This document shows, piece by piece, positions 42,794 through 51,873 of a stretch of 64,000 nucleotides of DNA; the first letter of the stretch is position 1; each line of letters starts with the position of its first letter. Where the stretch lies: assembly GCF_001665235.1 (NCBI RefSeq), contig NZ_LZSC01000064.1:1-64000 (forward strand). The letters run 5' to 3'. The position numbers and the translations under genes are program-made. Source of the stretch: Mycobacterium sp. 1100029.7 (GTDB lineage: Bacteria > Actinomycetota > Actinomycetes > Mycobacteriales > Mycobacteriaceae). Below the pieces are notes generated by a model, which saw nothing but the letters and a program-made list of their open reading frames with translations, was not told the DNA's origin and ran no database searches.

Positions 42794-42973
42794 TTATTGA
42801 TTTCCTTTCGTGTGGTATTTCTTGCCTACGATATAGCCGGGGTCGTGCAATAAGTCCCTATTCATCCGCCCAATTTGCTTGATGGTTTCGGGTCCGACCG
42901 AAATGGGCAGCCGTAATCACTCGCAACAGCGGTAGCGTTATTGGTTACTGGCCGGGCGGCGGTGGGAGGAACC

Positions 42974-43249
42974 ATGAAGTACGGGATTGTCGCTGGATTG
43001 GCTGCCGGGCTGCTGGCTGGCGGGTTGATCGCCTCGGCGCCGCCGGCCGGCGCCGGTTGCCAATACGGCGGGCCGGTGATCAGCAAGTGCGACGGACCGG
43101 TGCAGCCCGACGGCACGTGGCAACGCTGCGTGGTGTCGAAGAACCTGGTTGCCAACGGCGCCAGTTCGTTCTTCGTGCCCGAGCGACGGTGCGACGTGGT
43201 GGGGGCCGGTCAGCCGCTGGCCGATCCGCCCGTGCACATCGACGACTGA
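42974..43249 (+). CDS. CDGP domain-containing small secreted protein
   Basis: This 91-residue protein has an N-terminal signal peptide (AAGLLAGGLIASAPPAGAG) and the CQYGG, KCDGP-x-QPDGTWQRC and late RRCDVVGAG motifs of the mycobacterial CDGP family. Four Cys in the mature part should pair. GGGAGGA lies just upstream of ATG 42974. Function unknown; it is convergent with ligC. Confidence 0.87.
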   Translation: MKYGIVAGLAAGLLAGGLIASAPPAGAGCQYGGPVISKCDGPVQPDGTWQRCVVSKNLVANGASSFFVPERRCDVVGAGQPLADPPVHIDD

Positions 43250-43267
43250 GCCCGTACTGGTGTTCGG

Positions 43268-44344
43268 CTAGCCGAGACCGGGCACGATGTCACCGAGACT
43301 GAAGGTGACCGGCTGCTCGAGTTGTTCGTAGCTGCACGAACGCGGATCGCGGTCGGGGCGCCATCGGTTGAACTGCGCGGTATGCCGGAAACGCCGACCT
43401 TCCATGTGGTCGTAGCGGACCTCGACGACCCGCTCGGGCCGCAGCGGGACGAACGAGAGATCCTTGCCCGCGTTCCACCGCGAGGTCTCGTTCTTGCGCG
43501 GGGTGCGCTCGCCGGCCTCGTGGGCGGCCCAATTCCACGGGTGGTTCTCGAACTCGGTGACCAGCGGCTGTAGCTCGGTGAAGAGCCGCCGCCGTTCGGC
43601 CATGGGAAACGCTCCGATCACGCCGACCGACGCCAGCTGGCCGTCGTCCTGATAGAGCCCGAGCAACAGCGACCCGATCGTGTCGCCGCCGGATTTGTGC
43701 ACTCGATACCCGGCGACCACGCAGTCGGCCGTCCGCTCGTGCTTGATCTTGAACATCACCCGCTTGTCGGGCTGATAGGTGACGGTCAGCGGCTTGGCGA
43801 TCACGCCGTCCAGGCCGGCGCCCTCGAACTCGTCGAACCACAGGTGTGCGGTGTCCAGGTCGGTCGTCGCCGGCGTGACATGAAATGCCGTGGCCGATCC
43901 GGCCGCCGAAACAGGCACCGCGTCGACAAGGATGGCGCGCCGCTCGCTGAAGGGCCGGCGGGTGAAGTCCTCGTCGCCCAGGGCCAGCAGGTCGAACGCG
44001 ATGAACGCGGCCGGTGTGCTCTCGGCAAGCATGCGCACCCGTGAATCGGCCGGGTGGATGCGCTGTTGGAGCGCTTCGAAGTCCAGACCGTGATCGGTGG
44101 CGATCACGATCTCACCGTCGATCACGCACCGCTGCGGCAGCTCGGCCTGCGCGGCAGCGATCAGCTCCGGGAAGTACCGGGTCATCGGGCGCTCGTTGCG
44201 ACTCCCGAGCTCGACCTGGTCGGCGTCGCGGAAACAGATGGACCGAAAGCCGTCCCACTTGGGTTCGTAGGACGCGTCCGGCGGGATCGATCGAACCGAC
44301 TTGGCCAACATCGGCGACACCGGCGGCATGACGGGTAAGTCCAT
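43268..44344 (-). CDS. ligC: ATP-dependent DNA ligase LigC
   Basis: This 358-residue protein has the adenylated Lys29 in K-W-D-G-FR, with further ligase motifs in VIDGEIV, FIAFDLL, GLDGVIAK and VMFKIK. The length and sequence match mycobacterial LigC (Rv3731), one of the accessory ATP-dependent ligases linked to non-homologous end joining or excision repair. It is divergent from its polymerase/primase partner with only 25 bp between the two starts, so they probably share a promoter region. Confidence 0.95.
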   Translation of the reverse strand: MDLPVMPPVSPMLAKSVRSIPPDASYEPKWDGFRSICFRDADQVELGSRNERPMTRYFPELIAAAQAELPQRCVIDGEIVIATDHGLDFEALQQRIHPADSRVRMLAESTPAAFIAFDLLALGDEDFTRRPFSERRAILVDAVPVSAAGSATAFHVTPATTDLDTAHLWFDEFEGAGLDGVIAKPLTVTYQPDKRVMFKIKHERTADCVVAGYRVHKSGGDTIGSLLLGLYQDDGQLASVGVIGAFPMAERRRLFTELQPLVTEFENHPWNWAAHEAGERTPRKNETSRWNAGKDLSFVPLRPERVVEVRYDHMEGRRFRHTAQFNRWRPDRDPRSCSYEQLEQPVTFSLGDIVPGLG

Positions 44345-44369
44345 CCGGCCATTGTGCTGGAATCAATTC

Positions 44370-45395
44370 ATGGCTGCGGCAGCAGAAGAGCTCGATGTCG
44401 ACGGTGTCGCGGTGCGGGTGACCAATCCGGACAAGGTGTATTTCCCGAAGCTCGGGTCCAACGGCACGAAGCGCCGACTCGTCGAGTACTACCTGGCCGT
44501 GGCGGGTGGTCCGATGCTCGATGCCTTACGCAATCGGCCCACCCACCTGCAGCGCTTCCCGGACGGCATCGAGGGCGAAGAGATCTACCAGAAGCGGATC
44601 CCGCAGCATCATCCCGACTACCTTCAGACCTGCCGAATCACGTTCCCGTCGGGACGGACCGCCGACGCCCTGATGGTGACGCACCCGTCGGCGATCGTAT
44701 GGGCGGCGCAGATGGGTACGGTCACGCTGCATCCGTGGCAGGTGCGCTGTCCCGACGCCGAGCACCCCGACGAACTGCGGATCGACCTGGACCCCCAGCC
44801 CGGCGTCGGCTTCGAACAGGCGCGGTCGGTCGCGGTCGACGTGCTCCGGCCGCTGCTCGACGAGCTCGGTCTGGTCGGATACCCCAAGACCTCCGGGGGA
44901 CGCGGCATTCACGTGTTCCTGCGAATCGCCACCGACTGGGACTTCATCGCCGTCCGGCGGGCCGGCATCGCGCTGGCACGTGAGGTCGAACGCCGGGCCC
45001 CGGACGCGGTGACCACCTCGTGGTGGAAAGAGGAACGCGGCGAACGCATCTTCATCGATTTCAACCAGAACGCCCGGGACCGCACCATGGCCTCGCCGTA
45101 TTCGGTGCGACGCACCCCGATCGCGACCGTGTCGACCCCGTTGACGTGGGACGAGCTGGCCGGCGCCCAGGCAGACGACTACACGATGGCCACGGTCCCG
45201 GATCTGGTGGCGCGTCGCGAGGACCCGTGGGCCGGCATGGACGACGCCGCACAATCGCTGACGCCGCTGTTGGAGATGGTCGAAGCGGACGAAGAGCGCG
45301 GCCTGGGTGATATGCCCTACCCGCCGAATTACCCCAAGATGCCGGGCGAGCCCAAGCGGGTCCAGCCCTCCCGAAATACCGACCTCAAGCCTTGA
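44370..45395 (+). CDS. LigC-associated primase-polymerase (Prim-PolC, LigD-polymerase-domain family)
   Basis: This 341-residue archaeo-eukaryotic primase-fold protein has the metal-binding pair D139-x-D141 (RIDLDPQ), the TSGGRGIHVF stretch around His181 and a third acidic residue D230 (FIDFNQN). It matches the stand-alone polymerase beside ligC (Rv3730c type), which inserts ribonucleotides at short gaps in DNA repair. There is no ligase or nuclease domain. The start ATG 44370 is 26 bp from the ligC start. Confidence 0.93.
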   Translation: MAAAAEELDVDGVAVRVTNPDKVYFPKLGSNGTKRRLVEYYLAVAGGPMLDALRNRPTHLQRFPDGIEGEEIYQKRIPQHHPDYLQTCRITFPSGRTADALMVTHPSAIVWAAQMGTVTLHPWQVRCPDAEHPDELRIDLDPQPGVGFEQARSVAVDVLRPLLDELGLVGYPKTSGGRGIHVFLRIATDWDFIAVRRAGIALAREVERRAPDAVTTSWWKEERGERIFIDFNQNARDRTMASPYSVRRTPIATVSTPLTWDELAGAQADDYTMATVPDLVARREDPWAGMDDAAQSLTPLLEMVEADEERGLGDMPYPPNYPKMPGEPKRVQPSRNTDLKP

Positions 45396-45529
45396 CGCCG
45401 GGTATCGGCTCTTAACCGGCGGTGAATTAAGAGAATCTGCAAGGTGACCAATTTCTGCATTGTGCCGACCGCGCACGGACCTATTTCAGGCATTTTGACG
45501 TCAAACTCGCCGCGGCTGTGCTCAACGAG

Positions 45530-45742
45530 TCAGTTCTGGACGGGCGAGGAGCCTTTCGGCAGCACCATCATCGTCATCGGGAACTTCACGGTGGCGTCTC
45601 CCTTGGAGATCGAGCAATACACGATCTCCAACTCCAGTGGCATCCGGCGGAATGGGCGCGTTTCCATGTCCAGGCGAGGCTCGATGTAGTGCGGGGTCGT
45701 CAGCCAGTTCAGGCCGCGTTTAAGCGACTCGACCAAGTTCAT
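45530..45742 (-). CDS. Hypothetical small protein
   Basis: This is a 70-residue reading frame with mixed, protein-like composition (MNLVESLKRGLNWLTTPHYI…), no signal peptide and no recognised domain. The ribosome-binding site is weak. It stands alone between primC and the rhomboid-like gene, and the flanking 45396-45529 shows nothing. It could be spurious, but the composition and absence of a competing frame favour a real gene. Confidence 0.5.
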   Translation of the reverse strand: MNLVESLKRGLNWLTTPHYIEPRLDMETRPFRRMPLELEIVYCSISKGDATVKFPMTMMVLPKGSSPVQN

Positions 45743-45806
45743 GCACACCACTGTACGCTCCCGGTGAAAAGCGTTGTTGCGCAATGCTTTCGCGGAGTGT
45801 ATGCGG

Positions 45807-46709
45807 TTACCGCGGCTGCGGCACGAAGTCGCCAGGGGCTATCAAGGCGCGGCGTGCGTCATCGCGCGACGGCAGCACCCAGGCGGCGAAAAGAGCGATC
45901 AGTGCACCCGCTGCGCCGGCAAGCGGTGCCGGACCGGCCGGCCCGCACAGCACCAGGTAGCCGAACGCGGAGCCGATCGCTAGTAACGCCGAATGCAGCA
46001 GCGTCCATTGCAGGATCGACCGCAGGCGGAAGGACAACGTGATGCCCAGCAGCAGTGCGACGACGTGCCCGATGGCGGTGAAGTCGACGCTCATCGCGGC
46101 GGCGATCGCGTTGCCCAGCCACCAGCCGATCCAGATCGGCCGCCACCGGGACGGGATCGATGCCGTGAGGGCACCCAGGACACACACCGCGCCGTAGCTC
46201 ATTCCGACATCCGTGGCGCGCGCCAAAGACATCGGCAGCCATCCGGCAGTGAGTGCCGCGGCCAGCCAGGCGGCGACGACCAACGTCGCCCCGATGTGGC
46301 CGAGTGCAAATGCGACGACCAACCCTCTGCTGCGCCAAATCAGTTCACCCAGGGCCAGCAGGGACACCAATCCGGGCAGCCAGAGCAACACATGACCACC
46401 GTCGCTGAGGAAGGCGCTGCCGACCAGCGTGACCACGTGTCCGTGGGCCAGATTGTGCACATTGGTGCTCATCTCGCTGACTGCGACGTCGTGAGTGTGC
46501 GGGCCGAGCGCTGTGAGCAGGAATGAGACCCCTACCAACATGACCGAGTAGACGATGGTGGCCGGAAACCAGGACGCCGTCGACAGCACCCGCAATCGCA
46601 TCGTCGTCCAACGATTTTCGTCGCGGTACACCGTTGCCCCTCCGTGGGCTTGCGAAGAAGTGATCGGCGGCCAAGCGTCGCCACGTGGGTCAACAGCCAT
46701 GTCAGACAT
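45807..46709 (-). CDS. Rhomboid-like multi-pass membrane protein
   Basis: This 300-residue protein has about 7 hydrophobic segments from residue 48 to 285. A GMSYG motif in one helix resembles the rhomboid catalytic GxSx, and His residues occur in later and earlier helices (for example HNLAHGH, IGHVVALL), but the full Ser-His pair is not certain. The best label is rhomboid-like; proteolytic activity is unproven. The N-terminal ~35 residues are cytoplasmic and polar. ATG 46700 is an alternative start. Confidence 0.7.
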   Translation of the reverse strand: MSDMAVDPRGDAWPPITSSQAHGGATVYRDENRWTTMRLRVLSTASWFPATIVYSVMLVGVSFLLTALGPHTHDVAVSEMSTNVHNLAHGHVVTLVGSAFLSDGGHVLLWLPGLVSLLALGELIWRSRGLVVAFALGHIGATLVVAAWLAAALTAGWLPMSLARATDVGMSYGAVCVLGALTASIPSRWRPIWIGWWLGNAIAAAMSVDFTAIGHVVALLLGITLSFRLRSILQWTLLHSALLAIGSAFGYLVLCGPAGPAPLAGAAGALIALFAAWVLPSRDDARRALIAPGDFVPQPR

Positions 46710-46780
46710 GCCTATTCCTCCATCGCGTCGCCGACAACCATTGTGCCGGGGCCGTGGCCCGCCCGGCCGGTGAAACCAGT

Positions 46781-46811
46781 CACAGTGGCGGGCGCGCCGC
46801 CGGCCACTGTG
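46781..46811. other. Inverted repeat, possible hairpin
   Basis: CACAGTGGC (46781-46789) and GCCACTGTG (46803-46811) form 9-bp arms around a GC-rich 13-base loop, in the 208-bp gap between the rhomboid-like gene and the SDR at 46918. No T-run follows on either strand, so it may be an operator rather than a terminator. Nothing else was seen in this gap. Confidence 0.4.
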
Positions 46812-46917
46812 AATGTCATGGTTCCAAGGTGAGGCCTACCGCCCCGCGATGCCTCGCTCTTAACGAATTTTTCACACCCGTGCGATCAATCTTCACGAGT
46901 TCTCCGCCCTGCCGCAC

Positions 46918-47682
46918 TTAGCTGACGGCCTTCGTCGTGACGAAAGGAATGTCGTCCGGTGCCGCCTTGCGCGCATTCATCAGCGCCCGTGCCGCATCGC
47001 CGATCGGAATGCGCAATGGCAGCGCCGGCTTTTCCGCGACATCGACCACCTCGGCGGCGACCTGCTCCGGGCTGATCATGCCGGCGCGCGGGCCGCCGCC
47101 GCCCAGGATTGCGGCATAGGGATCATCGGGCAGCGTGTAGGTGGTCACGTTGTCGAGGGCGCCGGAGCTGACCGCGCCGGGTTCCAACAGCGCCGCCTGG
47201 ACGCCGAGGGGTTCGATCTCGATGGCCAGTGCCTCCACGAGCGCCTCCAGCGCCCACTTCGTCGCCGCATACGCCGCGCCCGGAGGGCGCACGACTCGCC
47301 CCATCACGCTGGACATGAACAGCAGCTTGCCTTCGCCACGGGCACGCATCTGCGGCAGCACCGCCTGGGCCACCCGAATGGCGCCAATGGTGTTCAGGTC
47401 CAACAGTTGCCGAAGTTCGGCCAGCGGGATGGCTTCGACGGCGGCGTAGAAGATCAGCCCGGCATTGGCGATCACGATGTCGATCTCTCCGGCGGCCGCC
47501 ACGGCGGCCCGGACACTGGTGTCATCGGTGACATCGAGTGCCAGCCGTTGATCGACGTCGAGACCGGACAGGGTGTGCGGATCACGCGCGGTGGCCACCA
47601 CACGATGTCCGCGACCGGCGAACTCGGTGGCGATGGCGCGGCCGATGCCTCGGCTGGCTCCGGTGATCAGGACACCAGTCAT
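46918..47682 (-). CDS. SDR family oxidoreductase
   Basis: This 254-residue SDR has TGASRGIGRA (about 7-16), IANAG, catalytic Ser in FMSSVMG and YAATK. The C-terminal half resembles the retinol-dehydrogenase-like group that acts on larger hydrophobic substrates. It overlaps the NmrA-like gene by 4 bp and is the third gene of the thioesterase operon. Confidence 0.88.
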   Translation of the reverse strand: MTGVLITGASRGIGRAIATEFAGRGHRVVATARDPHTLSGLDVDQRLALDVTDDTSVRAAVAAAGEIDIVIANAGLIFYAAVEAIPLAELRQLLDLNTIGAIRVAQAVLPQMRARGEGKLLFMSSVMGRVVRPPGAAYAATKWALEALVEALAIEIEPLGVQAALLEPGAVSSGALDNVTTYTLPDDPYAAILGGGGPRAGMISPEQVAAEVVDVAEKPALPLRIPIGDAARALMNARKAAPDDIPFVTTKAVS

Positions 47683-48623
47683 GACGCTGTGCTCCTTGAG
47701 GATTCAGTGACGAAGTGCGCGACATTGCGCCGGACGAACTCGACGAGACGGACCGGCGGGCGGCCGAGCACCGCGGCCAGCGCCTCGGGGTTCGGCGGGA
47801 TGAGCGGGTCGCTCCGCTGCGACAAGGCAGCGCCGACGGTCGAGATATGTTGGGCCATAGCACTATTGACCGGCGACATTGGCTCGGCCTGGGCATCGGC
47901 TTCCAGTTCCCGTCGCCAGGCGGCGGCCGTGCGGGGTTCGAACCGGATGTCCCGCCCGGTCTCGGCCGAGATGATTCGTGCCACCTCGACGTGATCGATG
48001 ATCTCGGCTGGAGGCGGATAACTGATCCGGGCGGACTCCGGCGCCGGCGAGAGCAGGTGAGCGACGGCGATCTCGGCCGCGTCGTCGCCGCCGATCCACG
48101 GTGCCGGGCCCTCCCCGAAGCTGTTGGCAATCAAGCCGTTTGCTCTGATCGTGGCACCGTGCAGCAGCAGCACATTCTCGTGGAACAGGCCTCCGAAGCG
48201 CAGCACCGTCGGGTTGAGCCCCGCCCACGTGAAGATCTCCTCGGCGACGGCACTGGCCTGGCCCAGCCGGCTGGGGCTATTGACCGCGGACACGGCCATC
48301 GACATCACCACCAGATGCGGCTTCGGGCTGGTCTCGGTAAGCACCGAGGCCAGGTTGGCCGCGGCCGGAACGATGCCCGCGGCAACGGGGTACGTGAAGT
48401 ACACGGCACTGACATCCGGTACCGCTGTGACGAGCGAGGCGCGATCATGCAAGTCGGCGACCATGGTGGTCGCCCCGCGTTGCCGCAGCGCTGCTGCCCG
48501 CTCGTCGTCGGTGCGAACCAACGCGCGGACCGAGTGCCCGCGACTCAACAGCCGGTCCACCACCGTCGCGCCGGTACCGCCGTGTCGGCCGGTCGCCCCG
48601 ACCACCAGGATGGGCGCGTTCAT
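47679..48623 (-). CDS. NmrA-like NAD(P)-binding protein (atypical SDR)
   Basis: This 314-residue protein has the N-terminal motif VVGATGRHGGTG (about 7-18) and the NmrA/HSCARG-like pattern RALVRTDDERAAALRQRGA, with no classical YxxxK. Members are NADPH sensors or quinone/isoflavone reductase-like enzymes. It overlaps both neighbours by 4 bp. Confidence 0.86.
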   Translation of the reverse strand: MNAPILVVGATGRHGGTGATVVDRLLSRGHSVRALVRTDDERAAALRQRGATTMVADLHDRASLVTAVPDVSAVYFTYPVAAGIVPAAANLASVLTETSPKPHLVVMSMAVSAVNSPSRLGQASAVAEEIFTWAGLNPTVLRFGGLFHENVLLLHGATIRANGLIANSFGEGPAPWIGGDDAAEIAVAHLLSPAPESARISYPPPAEIIDHVEVARIISAETGRDIRFEPRTAAAWRRELEADAQAEPMSPVNSAMAQHISTVGAALSQRSDPLIPPNPEALAAVLGRPPVRLVEFVRRNVAHFVTESSRSTAS

Positions 48624-49168
48624 CGCGGCAGCTCGAAGATCAACAAGGTGGTAGTCGCGGTCGCGACGAGCTTCCCGGCGGCATCGGTGACCTCGCCTTC
48701 GGCGAACCCGATGCGCGACCCCGCTTTGACGATGGAACCCACCGCGGTCAATGGCCCGCTGTCGATCGTCACCGCTTTGAGGTAATTGACCTTGATCTCG
48801 ACCGAGGTGTATGCGATTCCTCGGGGCAGCGTGGTGTGCAGCGCGCAGGCGGCCGCGGTGTCGAGCAGGGTGCACACCGCGCCTCCGTGCACCATCCCGA
48901 GCGGGTTGTACATCGACCCGTCGGGCGTGCACGAGAAGGTGATGCGGCCGTTGTCGACCGCGGTGACGCGCATCTGGATCAGCTCGCCGACCGGCGGCGG
49001 CGGTAGCTGCCCGTCGGCGACCGCTCGCCAGTAGGAAAGGCCGCTCATGGACGCGACCGTGGCCTGCGTCGTCATCGGGTCGCGCCAGCTGATCATTCGC
49101 GACTGTTCGGCACCCCACGGCGCCGAGCCCGCGAGGTCGGACCGGGTGGCCTCTTGCGACGTCGTCAT
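48620..49168 (-). CDS. PaaI-type hotdog thioesterase
   Basis: This 182-residue protein has a hotdog fold with the active-site stretch NPLGMVHGGAVCTLLDTAAA (about 88-107), typical of PaaI-like acyl-CoA thioesterases. The first ~45 residues are a poorly conserved extension and the true start may lie further in, at the Met at 49075 or 49051. It is the first gene of the operon and is divergent from a TetR gene, with a duplicated palindrome between them. Confidence 0.86.
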   Translation of the reverse strand: MTTSQEATRSDLAGSAPWGAEQSRMISWRDPMTTQATVASMSGLSYWRAVADGQLPPPPVGELIQMRVTAVDNGRITFSCTPDGSMYNPLGMVHGGAVCTLLDTAAACALHTTLPRGIAYTSVEIKVNYLKAVTIDSGPLTAVGSIVKAGSRIGFAEGEVTDAAGKLVATATTTLLIFELPR

Positions 49169-49186
49169 CTACCGTCCCCTCACAAA

Positions 49187-49250
49187 ACTGATCGGTTTAC
49201 TTTCTGTGGCTGAACCTATCCGTCGGTGCGGCATTTGTAAACCGATCGGT
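49187..49250. promoter_or_regulatory. Paired TetR-type operators between thioesterase and TetR genes
   Basis: GATCGGTTTAC (49190-49200) and GTAAACCGATC (49237-49247) are an 11-bp inverted pair 36 bp apart. The right one lies in ACCGATCGGT (49241-49250), a perfect 10-bp palindrome; the left one sits in a similar imperfect palindrome, ACTGATCGGT. Each half would bind one TetR dimer, one site near each divergent start. Confidence 0.65.
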
Positions 49251-49263
49251 GTATGTTGATGGG

Positions 49264-49845
49264 ATGGCCGACCAGCTGACACGCCGACCGGGCGGGCGGG
49301 GGGCACGCGAGCGGATCGAGCGTGCCGCAGCTGAGCTGTTCTACCGCAACGGGATTCACGCGACCGGAGTCGAGCTGATTGCGCACGAGGCCAATGTGTC
49401 CAAGCGCACTCTCTACCAACACTTCCCCAGCAAGAACGACCTCATCGACACCTATCTGCGCGCCATGGACGCGGCCGGCGGATCGCCCAGCGAGCGGCGC
49501 CTCGACGACCCAGCCTTGTCCGCGCGGGACCGGCTGTTGGCGATCTTCTCGATGTCGCGGCGAGAAGTGATGCGGGGCTGCCCCTTTCACAACGCCGCCG
49601 TCGAATCCGCGGGCTCGCTGCACAGCACCGATGAGATCGTCCGGGCGCACAAGCAGAACTTCGCCCACCGGCTGGCCGCCGTGGCCAAGGAAGCCGGCGC
49701 CGCCGACCCCGAGCAACTCGGCCGCCAATTGGCGGTGCTCTTCGAGGGCGCCACGGCGATGGCTACTTCGCTCAACGACACGGCGCCCGTCGTCCATGCT
49801 CGTGCGGCCGCCGCCACGCTGATCGATGCCTCGTTGAAGTCTTGA
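49264..49845 (+). CDS. TetR family transcriptional regulator
   Basis: This 193-residue protein has the helix-turn-helix GVELIAHEANVSKRTLYQHFPSKNDLI split around 34-61, with a C-terminal helical ligand domain. It is divergent from the thioesterase/NmrA/SDR operon and is its likely repressor through the paired palindromes at 49187-49250. ATG 49264 was chosen over the upstream start at 49249 because the latter overlaps the operator. Confidence 0.9.
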   Translation: MADQLTRRPGGRGARERIERAAAELFYRNGIHATGVELIAHEANVSKRTLYQHFPSKNDLIDTYLRAMDAAGGSPSERRLDDPALSARDRLLAIFSMSRREVMRGCPFHNAAVESAGSLHSTDEIVRAHKQNFAHRLAAVAKEAGAADPEQLGRQLAVLFEGATAMATSLNDTAPVVHARAAAATLIDASLKS

Positions 49846-49886
49846 CTACCGCGCGCCGCGGCTGCTAGACATGGCCTGCGCCGCTA

Positions 49887-49906
49887 ATTTGAGCGATCGC
49901 CCAAAT
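49887..49906. promoter_or_regulatory. Cluster B operator, copy 1 (before the P450)
   Basis: ATTTGAGCGATCGCCCAAAT is a near-perfect 20-bp palindrome (one mismatched pair) 105 bp upstream of the P450 start. The identical 20-mer occurs at 54431-54450 and a variant at 55508-55527. It is the candidate binding site of the cluster B TetR (51244-51861). Confidence 0.8.
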
Positions 49907-50011
49907 GGACTCGGTGGAGGTTGCCATGGGCCGGAGGGACGGCAAGGTCACAGTCGCCGTCGACATCTGCCGATGGACGCCGGCAGCTGCCTGAAACAGG
50001 GGAACGCATCG

Positions 50012-51214
50012 ATGACCGTCACCAACGACACCGAGGTCTATTACGACCCCTACGACGTCGGCATCAACGCCGACCCGTACCCGACCTACGCGCGCCTGCG
50101 CGACGAGGCTCCGCTGTATTACAACGAGCAGTACGACTTCTGGGCGGTGTCACGGCATTCCGATGTCGAGCGGGGATTGGCCAACTGGGAGACGTTCTCC
50201 AATCGTCGCAGTGACATCCTCGAGCTGGTCCAGTCGAAATTCGAGATGCCGCGCGGCGTCATGATGTTCCAGGACCCGCCCGAACACACGATGCTGCGTG
50301 GGTTGATGTCGCGGGTGTTCACCCCACGACGGATGGCCGAGATCGAAGACCAGATCCGGCGCTACTGCATCAGGTGTCTGGATCCGCTCGTCGGGTCTTC
50401 GGGTTTCGACATCATCGCCGAGCTGGCGTCGATGATGCCGATGCGGGTGATCGGAATGCTGTTAGGAATCCCGGAATCCGAACAGGTTTCGGTGCGCGAC
50501 GCCAATGACGCCAACCTGCGCACCAAACCGGGCGCGCCGCTCAAGGTCGCCAACGCCGACTCCATCGCCGACGGCCGCATCTACGCCGACTACGTCGAGT
50601 GGCGATCGAAGAACCCGTCCGACGACCTGATGACCACCCTGCTCAATGTGGAGTTCGACGACGAGCACGGCGTGCACCGCAAGCTGACCCGCAAAGAGGT
50701 GCTGCACTACACCCAGGTCGTCGCCGGTGCCGGCAACGAGACCACCGGCCGGCTGATCGGCTGGCTGGCCAAAGTGCTCGCCGAGAACCCCGATCAGCGC
50801 CGTGAGATCCACCTGGACCGGTCGCTGCTGAACCGTACCGTCGACGAGACATTACGGTTCGAGCCCACCGGACCACACGTGGCCCGTTGGATGGCAAAGG
50901 ATTTCGAGTGTTACGGCCAAACCGTCCCGGCCGGCAGCGCCATGCTGCTGCTGTTCGGTGCCGCGAACCGCGACCCCCGCCGCTACACCGATCCGGATAC
51001 GTTCGACATTCGCCGTGACAACATCTCCCACATCACCTTTGGCAAAGGTGTGCACTATTGTCTCGGGGCGAATCTGGCTCGTCTCGAGGGACGCGTTGCC
51101 CTCGACGAGATCCTCAACCGCTGGCCCGAGTGGGACATCGACTACGACACCGCACAACTCGCGTCGACCTCGACCGTGCGCGGGTGGGAGCGCCTGCGGG
51201 TACTCCTGCCCTAG
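50012..51214 (+). CDS. Cytochrome P450 (cluster B)
   Basis: This 400-residue soluble P450 has the I-helix VVAGAGNETT, the ExxR in DETLRFEPT and the heme loop FGKGVHYCLGANLARLEG. The N-terminus YYDPYDVGINADPYPTYARLR is typical of class I bacterial P450s. ATG 50012 follows a GGGGAA-type site. It has its own copy of the cluster B operator at 49887-49906 and is convergent with the TetR gene. In the regulon model it would do the first hydroxylation; no dedicated redox partner is beside it. Confidence 0.92.
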   Translation: MTVTNDTEVYYDPYDVGINADPYPTYARLRDEAPLYYNEQYDFWAVSRHSDVERGLANWETFSNRRSDILELVQSKFEMPRGVMMFQDPPEHTMLRGLMSRVFTPRRMAEIEDQIRRYCIRCLDPLVGSSGFDIIAELASMMPMRVIGMLLGIPESEQVSVRDANDANLRTKPGAPLKVANADSIADGRIYADYVEWRSKNPSDDLMTTLLNVEFDDEHGVHRKLTRKEVLHYTQVVAGAGNETTGRLIGWLAKVLAENPDQRREIHLDRSLLNRTVDETLRFEPTGPHVARWMAKDFECYGQTVPAGSAMLLLFGAANRDPRRYTDPDTFDIRRDNISHITFGKGVHYCLGANLARLEGRVALDEILNRWPEWDIDYDTAQLASTSTVRGWERLRVLLP

Positions 51215-51243
51215 ATTCACCAGCTGCCGAACTACCGCGTGGC

Positions 51244-51861
51244 TCAGCCCTGGGCGCCGCGGTCGCGGCGTGCTTTGGGATCCGGCATTTCGAAGCGGTC
51301 GAGCAGCCGGTTCACCAGCGCGATGGCCGCGTCATGGCCGCCGGAGGAGCCCAGCCCCTGCTCCAGGATCAGGGTGCGGCCGATCGAGGCGATGAAGACC
51401 GCGACGGCCGCGGGGGGAAATTCGTCGGTGTCGATGTCGTGTTCACGGATGATGAAGTTCAGTGCGGTGATCTGCTGTTCGCGCCAGCGGTCCGACCATG
51501 CCGCGATCTCGGCCTGAATCTCCTTGCGGTGATTGGCAAGTCCCATGAATTCGAGCAGCAGCCGGGTGTCTTTGGGAGCGATCAGCGTCTCCCAGAACGC
51601 GTGCAACGGGCGGTCAGAGGCGAACGCTTGCTGCTGACGCTCCAGATAGACGGCGGCACCGCTGCGGAACACGGCCAGATACAACTCGTCCATCGTGGGG
51701 AAGTAGTAATGCACGAGCGCCGGTTTGACGCCGGCTTTGGCGGCTACCCGCCGCGAGGTGGCGGCGGCGTACCCTTCCTCGACCATGATCTGACTCGTCG
51801 CGGCCACCAGCATGTCGCGCGTCGTCGAGTCGCGCGCCTTCGGTCGCTCGGATGCGGTCAC
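51244..51861 (-). CDS. TetR family regulator of cluster B (proposed)
   Basis: This 205-residue protein has the helix-turn-helix ATSRRVAAKAGVKPALVHYYFPTMDELY split around 34-61 and a C-terminal ligand domain. It is the last gene of the operon that begins at 54388, 12 bp after the small protein gene, so it is transcribed under the palindrome at 54431-54450. That would give autoregulation. The three matching palindromes in cluster B are its most likely targets. Confidence 0.9.
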   Translation of the reverse strand: MTASERPKARDSTTRDMLVAATSQIMVEEGYAAATSRRVAAKAGVKPALVHYYFPTMDELYLAVFRSGAAVYLERQQQAFASDRPLHAFWETLIAPKDTRLLLEFMGLANHRKEIQAEIAAWSDRWREQQITALNFIIREHDIDTDEFPPAAVAVFIASIGRTLILEQGLGSSGGHDAAIALVNRLLDRFEMPDPKARRDRGAQG

Positions 51862-51873
51862 CGTCTGGTCATA

